64,000 bases of DNA from Pseudomonas sp. TNT3 (GTDB lineage Bacteria; Pseudomonadota; Gammaproteobacteria; Pseudomonadales; Pseudomonadaceae). Shown in pieces: positions 17,537 through 26,305 of the stretch. Within the stretch, counting starts at the first letter, position 1. Each line of letters opens with the position of its first letter. The stretch spans positions 1-64,000 of the forward strand of contig NZ_WFGV02000026.1 of the NCBI RefSeq assembly GCF_010095445.2. The letters run 5' to 3'. The notes beneath the pieces were generated by a model. It did not search any database, had not been told where the DNA came from, and saw nothing but the letters and a program-made list of their open reading frames with translations. The translations under genes and the position numbers were made by a program.

Positions 17537-18731
17537 AGGCTGCAAGCGCTTCACTGATTGAAACGACGGCTTTTTTTATTTGTTCGCGAGAAGTGGCAAA
17601 CGACAACCGGAAGTACCCCGGCAAGCCGAACGCAAGACCCGGCACTACGGCCACGCCTGCTTGATCGAGCAGATAGGCGGACAGTTCGACGTCATCATTG
17701 ATCACCCGACCTTGCGGGGTGCTGCGGCCCAGCAACTGGCTGCACTCGGGGAAGGCATAGAAGGCACCGGCCGGTGCGCTCAGGCGCAAGCCTTCGCACT
17801 GACTCAGACCATCCACGAGCAGGCGCCCGCGCTCGGCGTATTCGGCGGCACTCTGGCTGACAAAATCTTGTGGACCTTGAAGGGCCGCCCGGGACGCTTC
17901 CTGGGAAATAGCGCTGGCACCTGAAGTGCTCTGCGATTGAATCTTGCTGATCGCAGCAATCAGGGCTTTGGGTCCGGCGGCGTAACCGATGCGCCAGCCG
18001 GTCATGGCATAGGCCTTGGCCACGCCATTGATCAGCAAGGTTCGTTCACGCAGCTGCGGGCAGGCATTGCCAAACGAGACGAAGGGCTGATCAGCGAGTA
18101 ACACGTGCTCGTAGATCTCGTCCGACATCACCAGGACGTTGGGGAAGTCTTCCAGCACTTTGCCCAGCGCTTGCAGTTCGGCTTCGGAGTAGATGGCGCC
18201 ACTGGGATTGGAGGGCGAGTTGAGGATCAGCCAGCGGGTTTTGCCGGTCAGTGCACCTTGCAGTGCCTCGGCGGTCAGCTTGAAACCGACGTCGATGCCA
18301 CAGGGAATGACCTGCGGGCTGCCACCGTTGAGCGTGACGATATCGGAGTAGGAAACCCAGTACGGCGCAGGGATGATGACCTCGTCGCCGGCTTCCAGGG
18401 TCGCCATGAACGTGTTGAAGATGACTTGCTTGGCGCCATTTCCGACGGTGATTTCATCGACGCTATAAGTCAGACCGTTTTCCCGCTGGAACTTGCTGAC
18501 AATCGCCTGGCGCAGGGCCAGCGTGCCTTGCGGCGCGGTGTAGCGGGTGTGGCCATCACGCATGGCCTGGTAGGCCGCTTCGACGATGTGTGCGGGGGTA
18601 TCGAAGTCGGGTTCGCCGAGGCTCATGTCGACAATGTCGCGGCCTTGGCAGGCAAGTTCTTTGGCGCGCATGGAGATGACCATGCTGGGGGAGGAAGAGA
18701 TCTGTTTGACGCGTTGACTTTCAAAACTCAT
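17529..18731 (-). CDS. Class I aminotransferase (aspartate/aromatic type)
   Basis: Cytoplasmic PLP-dependent aminotransferase of 400 aa, fold type I, subgroup I-gamma (AspB/AatA-like). Landmarks: DMSLGEPDFDTP near residue 35 (substrate lid), LNSPSNPSG near 170, MSDEIYEHV near 205, and the PLP-lysine in LINGVAKAYAMTGWRIGY near 237, with the downstream Arg contacting PLP phosphate. ATG 18731 is chosen since the further in-frame extension to 18839 runs through the operator-like site. It heads the operon with the amino-acid importer, so it probably deaminates the imported amino acid to its 2-oxo acid. Confidence 0.9.
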   Translation of the reverse strand: MSFESQRVKQISSSPSMVISMRAKELACQGRDIVDMSLGEPDFDTPAHIVEAAYQAMRDGHTRYTAPQGTLALRQAIVSKFQRENGLTYSVDEITVGNGAKQVIFNTFMATLEAGDEVIIPAPYWVSYSDIVTLNGGSPQVIPCGIDVGFKLTAEALQGALTGKTRWLILNSPSNPSGAIYSEAELQALGKVLEDFPNVLVMSDEIYEHVLLADQPFVSFGNACPQLRERTLLINGVAKAYAMTGWRIGYAAGPKALIAAISKIQSQSTSGASAISQEASRAALQGPQDFVSQSAAEYAERGRLLVDGLSQCEGLRLSAPAGAFYAFPECSQLLGRSTPQGRVINDDVELSAYLLDQAGVAVVPGLAFGLPGYFRLSFATSREQIKKAVVSISEALAALR

Positions 18732-18787
18732 GAAAATGCCCGCCTTCCTTGGAGGTACGCCGGGGGGTGGCCTGGCGTCCTGATGAT

Positions 18788-18807
18788 GTTGTACGACGTA
18801 GTATGAC
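18788..18807. promoter_or_regulatory. FadR/GntR-type operator-like site, aminotransferase/ABC promoter
   Basis: GTTGTACGACGTAGTATGAC, 56 bases before the aminotransferase start. The left arm GTTGTACG is identical to the kdgD site and the right arm keeps GTA..AC. The shared element suggests one regulator for both units, presumably induced by the transported amino acid or its keto-acid. Confidence 0.55.
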
Positions 18808-19103
18808 ATGATAAAAAAAGTTTTTGCAACGGCGGACAAACCCTAAATTTCGGGTAGCTGTGAATGATTGCAGGCTGGATTACAGAGGGGGGATGGGCGA
18901 GGGTGGTGCACGATAAAACACCAGGGTCATTGGAGCAGGTGCCGTGATGGCGACTTGGCTGCTCCCCCGACTTTTTCTACTGCAGCGATTGGCCTTTCAT
19001 CAAAAGCGTTCGTCGAATAGTGCCGGCAAGGTGAGTTCCTTGACGAAGTTGGCTGAGGACAGACTCAAGACCTGCACGACGTCGTGCACGGGATGTTCTT
19101 TGA
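18808..19103. other. Intergenic stretch without recognised feature
   Basis: Upstream flank of the aminotransferase promoter up to the end of the esterase gene. No coding frame with a ribosome-binding site, hairpin terminator or repeat was recognised. Confidence 0.5.
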
Positions 19104-20087
19104 TTACTGCTGAGCAATTCGAGCCGTGATCCACTGCCGGCTGTAAGCAAGCACGCTGTCTGCTATGGCCGTCGGAAAGTGAATGAAACCGTGGGGAGAA
19201 GAGGGCAATACGTGCACTTCCACGGGGGCCGACTTCATCCATCGATCAGCGAGTTCGAGCGTGTCGTCCCTCAGGGGATCCAGTTCGCCGGCAAACAATA
19301 GCGCAGGGGGGAAGTCCGTAAAGTCGCCATACAGCGGTGACAAAGGAGGCTGCCGACGTTGCTGGTCATTCAGACCGGGCGTGAGCATGCGAAACGCTTC
19401 AACCATGCCAGGACCATCCAGTACGAGCGTTTCAGCGGATGCTGCCCGGACACTCGCGGTTCCCGTCAAATCGTAAACGCCGTAATACAGCAGCGCGCCG
19501 CTCACCCGTTGAAGCAAGTGGGGCCATTGTTTCAGCGCCAGTAACGTCGCCGCAGCAAGGTGCGCCCCGGCTGATTCGCCCACGACGATAATGGGCAGGT
19601 CAGCAAACTCATCACAGTCTTCACTTAGCAGCCAGCGGGCAGCACACAGGCAGTCCTCCATCAGTCCTTCAATCGGCGTCGAGATGGCAAGCCGGTAGTC
19701 GACCGAGACGACTGTGACGTCGCAGGTATTGACCATGGCCACATTGAAGGCGTCATTCATCTGCGCATTGCCGATAACCCATCCACCTCCGTGGAAATCA
19801 AGCACGACGCCTTTTGCCTTTCCTTTGGGCCTGATGATCCGCACGGGCACTGAAATGTCGCCGACACCTATCGTCTTCCGTTCAGCCTTGAGCCCATGCT
19901 TGAGCAATTGAGCGGCGCCGCCTAGTTGGCCGGCACGTAGCAGCGCCTGAATCACCCGAGGCGTGAAGCGATTACGGATTCGAAAGCGCGGCAACCAGGC
20001 GAGTTTCCTGTTGAAATCCCGAGCGTGCGCCAAGTCCCGTTCGCTGGCAGGCCAAGGTGTTTTCGTCTCCGCGTTGTAATTGATCAT
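19104..20087 (-). CDS. Hormone-sensitive-lipase-family alpha/beta-hydrolase
   Basis: Esterase of 327 aa, family IV (HSL). The oxyanion-hole motif HGGGWVIGN near residue 100 and nucleophile elbow GESAGAHLA near 172 are both intact; FAGELDPLRDD near 270 and the His in SSPHGFIHFP near 298 complete the triad. HSL enzymes cleave short-chain acyl esters. No signal peptide, so cytoplasmic. It overlaps the tspO stop codon by four bases (ATGA), so the two genes are translationally coupled. Substrate unknown. Confidence 0.9.
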   Translation of the reverse strand: MINYNAETKTPWPASERDLAHARDFNRKLAWLPRFRIRNRFTPRVIQALLRAGQLGGAAQLLKHGLKAERKTIGVGDISVPVRIIRPKGKAKGVVLDFHGGGWVIGNAQMNDAFNVAMVNTCDVTVVSVDYRLAISTPIEGLMEDCLCAARWLLSEDCDEFADLPIIVVGESAGAHLAAATLLALKQWPHLLQRVSGALLYYGVYDLTGTASVRAASAETLVLDGPGMVEAFRMLTPGLNDQQRRQPPLSPLYGDFTDFPPALLFAGELDPLRDDTLELADRWMKSAPVEVHVLPSSPHGFIHFPTAIADSVLAYSRQWITARIAQQ

Positions 20088-20527
20088 CCGCGGTTATTGC
20101 GCAGGATGGAAAAATTCAACGCGGCGGCGACGCACAGCCACACAAGGTAAGGGAACAGGATAAGCCCCGTGATCAGGTCGAGCCGCAACGCCATCACCAC
20201 CATTGCCGCGACCACAAGCCAAAGCAGCGCCAGGATGATCATCGCGGCGAAAATGCGGTGCGCGCCGAAGAACACCGGTGTCCACAGCGTATTCAGTGCG
20301 ATCTGCGCCGCCCACAAAGCCAACACCACTTGGCTTCCGGGTATCAGGGACAAGCGATACCCAGCCCAGGCGAGCAGCAGATAGATAATCGACCAGGCCA
20401 CCGGAAACAGCCAATTGGGGGGTGTGAAGCCAGGTTTGACGAGCGATTCGTACCACTGGCCCGGCTTGAAAAGAAGGCCGGTGCTCGCTGCGGCACCGCA
20501 GGCCAGGAGAAAAATAAAAAAGGTCAT
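20084..20527 (-). CDS. tspO: TspO/MBR (tryptophan-rich sensory) membrane protein
   Basis: Inner-membrane protein of 147 aa with five transmembrane helices. KPGFTPPNWLFPVAWSIIY near residue 32 is the family hallmark (P-P-x-W-x-F-x-x-W), followed by ALWAAQIALNTLWTPVFFGAHR (W-x-P-x-F-F), the LP1-helix/porphyrin-binding region. Bacterial TspO proteins bind and degrade porphyrins and influence stress and photosynthesis-gene control; in pseudomonads the role is poorly defined. The start follows AGGATAGCTA. It is the first gene of a two-gene unit with the HSL-type esterase. Confidence 0.92.
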   Translation of the reverse strand: MTFFIFLLACGAAASTGLLFKPGQWYESLVKPGFTPPNWLFPVAWSIIYLLLAWAGYRLSLIPGSQVVLALWAAQIALNTLWTPVFFGAHRIFAAMIILALLWLVVAAMVVMALRLDLITGLILFPYLVWLCVAAALNFSILRNNRG

Positions 20528-20747
20528 TAGCTATCCTTGGCTGAAGCCAGCCGTCTGTGGGTGCAAAGCCATGTTGGCGTCGTTAAAGAAAGGACGCCCG
20601 GTGACACGAAAAGTTTGGATCGGGTGATGAGATTTTTTTCTTTCGCGAAGGGATGCGGTCGCTCCATGACTGCCGCTCCCGCCCCCCGTTTCGCCAACGG
20701 CCCAACGCGTATGATGGCGGGCTTTCACTACCGATAAGGAAATCGCC

Positions 20748-21218
20748 ATGCTTCCCGACAAGGCTTGCGCAGTCGTTCTGTCTTCCGAACAGCGCCCCAG
20801 GATCCTTTTGTTCCATCATCCTCAGGCAGGGGTGCAACTGGTGAAGGGCAGTATTGAAAGGGGAGAGACGCCAGATCGAGCAGCCCTGCGTGAACTGGCG
20901 GAAGAGTCGGGGATTAGCGCCGCCACAATCGAAGATGATCTGGGGTGTTGGAATTCCGGTCATCAGGACCAGATCTGGTCGTTTCAACTGTGCCGGGCGG
21001 TTGGCGCCCTGCCTGAACATTGGTCACATCAGACGCTCGATGATTTTGGTCACACCTTCGCGTTTTTCTGGGCTTCGCTCGACGATTTACCTTATGAGAA
21101 ATGCCACCCGGTTTTTCGTCGTGCGCTGGTCTTTTTGTGCGAGGTTTTGGAAGCGCGTGGGTATTTGCCGTTTGGTGAGTCAGCGGGTGCCACTCAGCAG
21201 AGTACGTCGACAGGTTGA
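20748..21218 (+). CDS. Nudix hydrolase
   Basis: Cytoplasmic pyrophosphohydrolase of 156 aa. The Nudix box is complete and starts with G in KGSIERGET and ends REL.EESG: GSIERGETPDRAALREL then AEESGI, matching GX5EX7REUXEEXGU with the metal-binding glutamates present. Members hydrolyse nucleoside diphosphates linked to another moiety (oxidised dNTPs, Ap4A, ADP-ribose, etc.). AAGGAAATCGCC precedes the ATG. The gene stands alone; substrate cannot be assigned. Confidence 0.9.
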   Translation: MLPDKACAVVLSSEQRPRILLFHHPQAGVQLVKGSIERGETPDRAALRELAEESGISAATIEDDLGCWNSGHQDQIWSFQLCRAVGALPEHWSHQTLDDFGHTFAFFWASLDDLPYEKCHPVFRRALVFLCEVLEARGYLPFGESAGATQQSTSTG

Positions 21219-21515
21219 ATCCACAGCCAATAGCGGACGCTGGACCGAGTCCGCTGCCGGTGGAATCGGACATTCATAGGGACTACGCTTGGGCCGGGCA
21301 GGGCCATGGCGAGACAGAGCTAGAGAAATTTTGTGGATCGATCCAAAGTCTCAGGATTAATCGCGGGAAGGAGTTGAAACTGAGTACGGCATCGCGATCA
21401 ATAGGATTGATCCGACTATCACATGGATTTTTCACAGTCTCCGGCCATCCGGCAAGGCTGTACTGAACTTGAACGCCCGCTTGATAACAAACGCATCCGG
21501 GCTATGGAAGTCGTA

Positions 21516-23861
21516 ATGCCGAAAAATAAAAATAAAACGGTTATCGATTCGCAACCGATGACGATTAACAACTATCTGTTTCCCGTCACTATCGGCGTTC
21601 TGCTCATGGCCGTTGTGGGCATCGGGTGGTTCCTGTTCGGCAGCAAACCTGCTCCTGTGACTTATGCGCCGGTCGTCCAACCGGCCACGCCACAACCTGT
21701 TGCCGTAGTGCAGGAAAAAGCGCAGGCAAAAATGGTCGATGAGCAGCAATGTCAGGGTTGCCACAACGCCCAAGTCAAAGACTGGCAAGGCTCCCATCAC
21801 CAACTGGCGATGCAGGTAGCCAATGCTGAAACCATGCTGGGCGACTTCAACAACGTCACCTTCCATGCGGAAAAAGAAACCACCCATTTCTCTCGCAAAG
21901 GTGATGAATTCTGGGTCAACACCCCCGGCATCGATGGCAAGAACGCGGACTTCCAGGTCGCTTACACCTTTGGAATCTCGCCGCTACAGCAATACCTGAT
22001 CGAGGTTGGCGACGGTCGCTTGCAAGCTCTGGGCGTGGCTTGGGATACCGAAAAAAACCGTTGGTTTCACCTCTATCCAGGCCAGGGCGTGAGCTTCAAG
22101 AACCCGATCCACTGGAGCAAACCGAGCCAAAACGCCAATTTCATGTGCGTCGAATGCCACACCACGGGTTACAAGCGCAATTTCGATGCGGCAAAAAATA
22201 CCTTCGACAGTCACTGGAACAGCCTCGGTGTCGGCTGCCAGGCGTGCCATGGCCCAGCCTCCAATCACCTGGAATGGACGGCGAAAAAAGGTGACTTGAT
22301 CCACGCCGGGTTTGCCGTCGACCTCAAGGACAAGAATGCCAGCGTCGAAATCGAAACCTGCGCACGCTGCCACTCCCGGCGCGCGCCGCTGGGCGATGGT
22401 TTCACCGTCGGCAATCGCCTGATGGATGACTACCTACCGAGTCTTCTGACCCGTGAACTGTATGCCCTGGATGGCAAGATCAAGGATGAAGTATTCGAAC
22501 ATGGCTCCTTCGCCCAGAGCAAAATGTCCGACAAGGGTGTGCGTTGCAGCAATTGCCACAACCCCCATAGCAACGAACTCAAGGCGCCGGGTAACGGCGT
22601 ATGCCTGCAATGCCACAACACTGCCGGCAGGACCTCGGTGGAAGGTGTTGATGGCAAGGGCCTGCAAGCGAAGAATTACGATTCCATCGAACACACCCGC
22701 CACACCATGGGCCAACCAGGCTCGCAGTGCGTGGATTGCCACATGCCCGGCAAGTTCTACATGGGCAACGACTTCCGGCATGACCACAGCTTCAGCATCC
22801 CTAACCCGGAACACGCAGCGAAACTCGGCACGCCGGACGCCTGCCTGACCTGTCATCAGGGCAAGGCCGGCAACAAGGTCACCGCACAGTTCAAGCTGTG
22901 GAACGTCTCAAACAGCCCGCAAGCGCCGCGCTACGATGAAAGCCTGTGGTTGATCCGCAACGGCCAGCCCGGCGCGGCACAAGCCTTGTACGAGCAACTG
23001 CAACGCAGCAACCTGCCGTCAATTCAACGGGCAACCTTGCTGGCGGAACTGGCGCTGTATCCCAGCAGACAAGCGATCAAACTGGCCACCAAGGACTTGA
23101 GCAACTCGGCACCGCAAGTACGCGAAAGCGCCGTTCGGGCGATCAGCGCGTTCCTGCCACCCCCGGACCGCGCGCCACTGTTGACGCCGTTGCTGGGTGA
23201 TCCTGTAAAGGCCGTACGCATCGCCGCAGCCCGAGATTTGTTGAGCGTGGGTCGCACTGGTTTAGAGAGTGCACAGAACAAGTGGAATGCGGCCATTGCC
23301 GAATACGAAGCGGTACAAAAGAACCTGGCCGAACGCGCCGAAGCCAATCTCAACCTGGCCATGCTCTACCAGGCCAGCGGTCGTAGCGGCGAAGTCGAAG
23401 CTCTGCTGCGCACGGCACTTGAACGTGACCCGGATTTCTACCCGGCACTGGTGACGCTGGTGCAATGGCTGGAAGCGGGCGGACGCAACCAAGAAGCTCA
23501 GGCGCTGCTCGCGCAAAGCCTGAAAGAACACCCGGCGGCGGCCCTGCTACACCATGCCAAGGGTTTGTCGCTGGTGCGTGCGGGTAAAACGGATCAAGCC
23601 ATGCTGGCGCTGAGCAAAGCTGCGCAACTGGAACCCGAGAACGCCCAATACGGCTACGTCCTCGCCGTGGCGCTGCATGACAGCGGCAAGGTTGAGGCGG
23701 CGTGTGAGGAATTGGAAAGGCTGTTGAAGGTGCAGCCCGCCAACCGCAATGCGCGGCAGGCGTTGATCCATTACTACCTCAAAGGTGGGCAGGAATCGAA
23801 GGCGCAGATGCTCTTGCAGGACTGGAAGAAAATCAACATGGATGATCCGGGGTTGAAATGA
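21516..23861 (+). CDS. Membrane-anchored octaheme c-type cytochrome with HEAT/TPR tail
   Basis: A 781-aa protein. One hydrophobic anchor (residues about 20-42) places the rest in the periplasm. Eight CxxCH haem-binding motifs follow at about residues 79 (CQGCH), 210 (CVECH), 240 (CQACH), 282 (CARCH), 344 (CSNCH), 363 (CLQCH), 405 (CVDCH) and 443 (CLTCH). Residues about 510-600 resemble HEAT repeats (VRESAVRAISAF, KAVRIAAARDLL) and about 610-770 are TPRs. ATG 21516 has GGAAG five bases upstream; an upstream in-frame ATG at 21423 lacks this. The haem part resembles cytochrome c554-like multihaem proteins. It converges on an alkylsulfatase gene; the role in an aerobe is not known. Confidence 0.85.
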   Translation: MPKNKNKTVIDSQPMTINNYLFPVTIGVLLMAVVGIGWFLFGSKPAPVTYAPVVQPATPQPVAVVQEKAQAKMVDEQQCQGCHNAQVKDWQGSHHQLAMQVANAETMLGDFNNVTFHAEKETTHFSRKGDEFWVNTPGIDGKNADFQVAYTFGISPLQQYLIEVGDGRLQALGVAWDTEKNRWFHLYPGQGVSFKNPIHWSKPSQNANFMCVECHTTGYKRNFDAAKNTFDSHWNSLGVGCQACHGPASNHLEWTAKKGDLIHAGFAVDLKDKNASVEIETCARCHSRRAPLGDGFTVGNRLMDDYLPSLLTRELYALDGKIKDEVFEHGSFAQSKMSDKGVRCSNCHNPHSNELKAPGNGVCLQCHNTAGRTSVEGVDGKGLQAKNYDSIEHTRHTMGQPGSQCVDCHMPGKFYMGNDFRHDHSFSIPNPEHAAKLGTPDACLTCHQGKAGNKVTAQFKLWNVSNSPQAPRYDESLWLIRNGQPGAAQALYEQLQRSNLPSIQRATLLAELALYPSRQAIKLATKDLSNSAPQVRESAVRAISAFLPPPDRAPLLTPLLGDPVKAVRIAAARDLLSVGRTGLESAQNKWNAAIAEYEAVQKNLAERAEANLNLAMLYQASGRSGEVEALLRTALERDPDFYPALVTLVQWLEAGGRNQEAQALLAQSLKEHPAAALLHHAKGLSLVRAGKTDQAMLALSKAAQLEPENAQYGYVLAVALHDSGKVEAACEELERLLKVQPANRNARQALIHYYLKGGQESKAQMLLQDWKKINMDDPGLK

Positions 23862-24032
23862 TCCGTCGCGAAGTCGCAACAACCAATAGGCGACCGGTAT
23901 GACCGCCAACTTTATTCCTGCATAAAGTTGAAGCAGCATCGAGGGTAATCCATCAATCATGAAGCTGATTGAGCGACCAGGAAAAAGTCCACTGCAAAAA
24001 ATGTTCATGACAGTCCTTCGCAGGTGTTGAAT

Positions 24033-24059
24033 GGGCGCATCCAGATAACGGACGCGCCC
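24033..24059. terminator. Hairpin between converging cytochrome and sdsA genes
   Basis: GGGCGCATCC and GGACGCGCCC can pair over 10 positions with one mismatch around a 7-base loop. It lies between the two convergent 3' ends. There is no strong T-tract, so terminator function is tentative. Confidence 0.4.
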
Positions 24060-24099
24060 AGGTTGCTGACTCTTAGGCGGAATCAAGTGCGCCGTCCCG

Positions 24100-26136
24100 T
24101 TACTGCCGGGTGCCCGGCAGCATTTCAAAGTCCGTGGTAAACGGCGTCATGGCCGCCATTAGCCGTTTGAACGGTGTGTGATTACCTTCGAAGCGGGCCT
24201 TGCCGTCCTTGACGAGCTGATCGAAGCTGGTCTTCCTCGCCATCACCTCTTCAAGCGCAGAGCGATCGAGGGTGATGGTCAGGTCGGCGTTTTTGGCCTG
24301 CTGCCCCTTGATGCTGGTCAGTGTCGAGTTGCTCAACTCGACCACGAATTGCTCACCATTGTCCGGCGTCTGGAGATTCAGGATGAAGTGTTCACCCGCG
24401 ACTTTGCTGCCGTCCAGGCTGATGCCGAGGTACTCCAGCCACAATTCTGTGCTCATGGCGCGAATCATGTCAGGTCCGCCGGTTTTTGGCGGTACGCCTT
24501 TGGGCACGCCGTGGCGCAGTTCGTACGCTGCGGCAAGGAAACTGTTGCGCACGCCGGCACTTTCCTTCTGATAGCCGACCTGCTCATAGACATCCGCCAG
24601 CAGGTCCTTGGCCTGGCTGTTTTGCGGCTCTGCATACACCAGTTTATTGAGGATCTCGTAGGCTTCGCGGTATTTGCCCTGGCCGAACAGGGATTTGCCC
24701 TTGGCCATGATCTTGTCCGCCCCCCCCATCATTTCGACATACAGCGGTGCCGAATCTTTCGGTGAAAGCGGCATCAGCGTTGCAGGGTTGGCATCCCAAT
24801 AGCCCAGGTAGCGGTTGATCACGGCACGGCTGTTGTGCTCTTCCGAGCCGTGGTAGCTGTGCGTCGCCCAATTGTTTTTCAGGCTTTCGGGCAGCTTGTA
24901 GACATTGTGAATCTCGTTGACGGTGACGCCCTGGTTAGCGGCGTGCAGCACGGCATTGTTCAAGTTGGCGTAGGCGTCGCGTTGCGCGCGCATGACGTCC
25001 TGAATTCGCTCATTGCCCCACCGTGGCCAGCTGTGCGATGCAAACATGACATCGGCCTGCTGCCCGTAACGATAAAGAGCGTTGTTGATGTTCTTCGACC
25101 AGACCAGCGGATCTCGAACCAGGGCACCGCGCAGGGTATAGATGTTATGGATCGTGCCGGTGATGTTCTCGGCGGCCCAGAACGCTTTTAACTGCGGGAA
25201 CCAGGTGTTCATTTCCGATGGCGCTTCGGTGCCCGGGGTGTTCTGGAACTCCATCACCACCCCGTCAACGGTCAGGGTCTCGAAATCTTTCTCGATATAG
25301 CGATTGGGCTCAATCAGCCCCATGGTGCCAATCGAGGCATTTTTCCCGATGGCCATGTCGACATGGCCGTATGGGCTGTGCGGCAACATCACACCGTACT
25401 GCAAGAAGGCGCGGCGGGTCATGGCAGTACCGGCGTAGACGTTTTCAGCCACGGCATGCTCCATGAAACCTGTCGGTGCTATCAGCGGGACCTTGCCGCT
25501 GCGCACATCGGCTTCATCGACCACTCCGCGGATACCACCGAAATGGTCGGCATGAGAGTGAGAGATCACTACCGCCACGACCGGGCGCTTGCCGAGTTTT
25601 TCATTAATGAAGTCCAGCGCGGCCTTGGCGGTTTCCTTCGACATCAGGGTATCGAACACAATCCAGCCGGTGTCGCCCTTGATGAAAGTGATGTTGGCCA
25701 GGTCGAACCCGCGCACTTGGTAAATCTTCTCCGGAACAACCTCATACAGACCGAAGGCCATGTTGAGTACCGCCTGGCGTTGCAGGGACGGATTGATACT
25801 GTCGTAGTCCTTACCTTCCAGCAGGAAGTTATAGCTGCCCATGTTCCAGGCGACATTCCCGGCATCGGCCATAATCTTGTGATAGGTCGGTGCAGCGATG
25901 AAGCCTCTTTTCGCTTCTTCAACGTCGCGTGTATCGGCAAACGGAAGCGCCTGGCGCACACCCTTTTGCAGCTCGATCGTATAAGGCGAAGGCGCTTTGC
26001 CTTTGATGTCGAAATGCGCGTTTTGTGCGGAGACGAGATCAGAACTGACGACGTTTGCATCGGTAGCAAAAATGGCCGGGCTGACGCTACCGCCAAGGGT
26101 AATTGCCAGTGCCAGATGAAGGGTCTTGTGGGACAT
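24100..26136 (-). CDS. sdsA: SdsA-type alkylsulfatase (class III, metallo-beta-lactamase fold)
   Basis: Secreted Zn-dependent alkylsulfatase of 678 aa that cleaves primary alkyl sulfates (such as dodecyl sulfate) to alcohol and sulfate. A signal peptide covers about residues 1-24. The zinc motif HSHADH lies at residues 193-198; further ligands are in ENITGTIHN and ASHSWPRWG (around 330-375). The middle is the helical dimerisation region (around 430-540) and the last about 130 residues form the SCP2-like domain (FTTDFEMLPG at the end). Length and domain order match Pseudomonas SdsA1. A LysR regulator is divergently transcribed across 169 bases, as in known sdsA-sdsB pairs. Confidence 0.93.
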   Translation of the reverse strand: MSHKTLHLALAITLGGSVSPAIFATDANVVSSDLVSAQNAHFDIKGKAPSPYTIELQKGVRQALPFADTRDVEEAKRGFIAAPTYHKIMADAGNVAWNMGSYNFLLEGKDYDSINPSLQRQAVLNMAFGLYEVVPEKIYQVRGFDLANITFIKGDTGWIVFDTLMSKETAKAALDFINEKLGKRPVVAVVISHSHADHFGGIRGVVDEADVRSGKVPLIAPTGFMEHAVAENVYAGTAMTRRAFLQYGVMLPHSPYGHVDMAIGKNASIGTMGLIEPNRYIEKDFETLTVDGVVMEFQNTPGTEAPSEMNTWFPQLKAFWAAENITGTIHNIYTLRGALVRDPLVWSKNINNALYRYGQQADVMFASHSWPRWGNERIQDVMRAQRDAYANLNNAVLHAANQGVTVNEIHNVYKLPESLKNNWATHSYHGSEEHNSRAVINRYLGYWDANPATLMPLSPKDSAPLYVEMMGGADKIMAKGKSLFGQGKYREAYEILNKLVYAEPQNSQAKDLLADVYEQVGYQKESAGVRNSFLAAAYELRHGVPKGVPPKTGGPDMIRAMSTELWLEYLGISLDGSKVAGEHFILNLQTPDNGEQFVVELSNSTLTSIKGQQAKNADLTITLDRSALEEVMARKTSFDQLVKDGKARFEGNHTPFKRLMAAMTPFTTDFEMLPGTRQ

Positions 26137-26259
26137 AAAAGAGTTCCTGCGCCATAAGGTTTGCCAATGAGCGTCAATGCCGTTGAGTGCCTATAACGCT
26201 TGTTCAGGTGCGTCGTCAGCTTGACCATTACGGCCATGAATAGCATATTCATTTCATTA

Positions 26260-26302
26260 CGAAAAATTCCGTTTTGATGCTTTTCGATAACATAAAGGTT
26301 AT
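26260..26302. promoter_or_regulatory. Nested inverted repeats in the sdsA-lysR promoter region
   Basis: Two dyads lie just upstream of the LysR start: CGAAAA (26260-26265) with TTTTCG (26281-26286), and ATAAC (26287-26291) with GTTAT (26298-26302). LysR regulators bind interrupted dyads (T-N11-A class) between divergent genes, so these are candidate sites for control of sdsA and of the regulator gene. Confidence 0.4.
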
Positions 26303-26305
26303 GAG

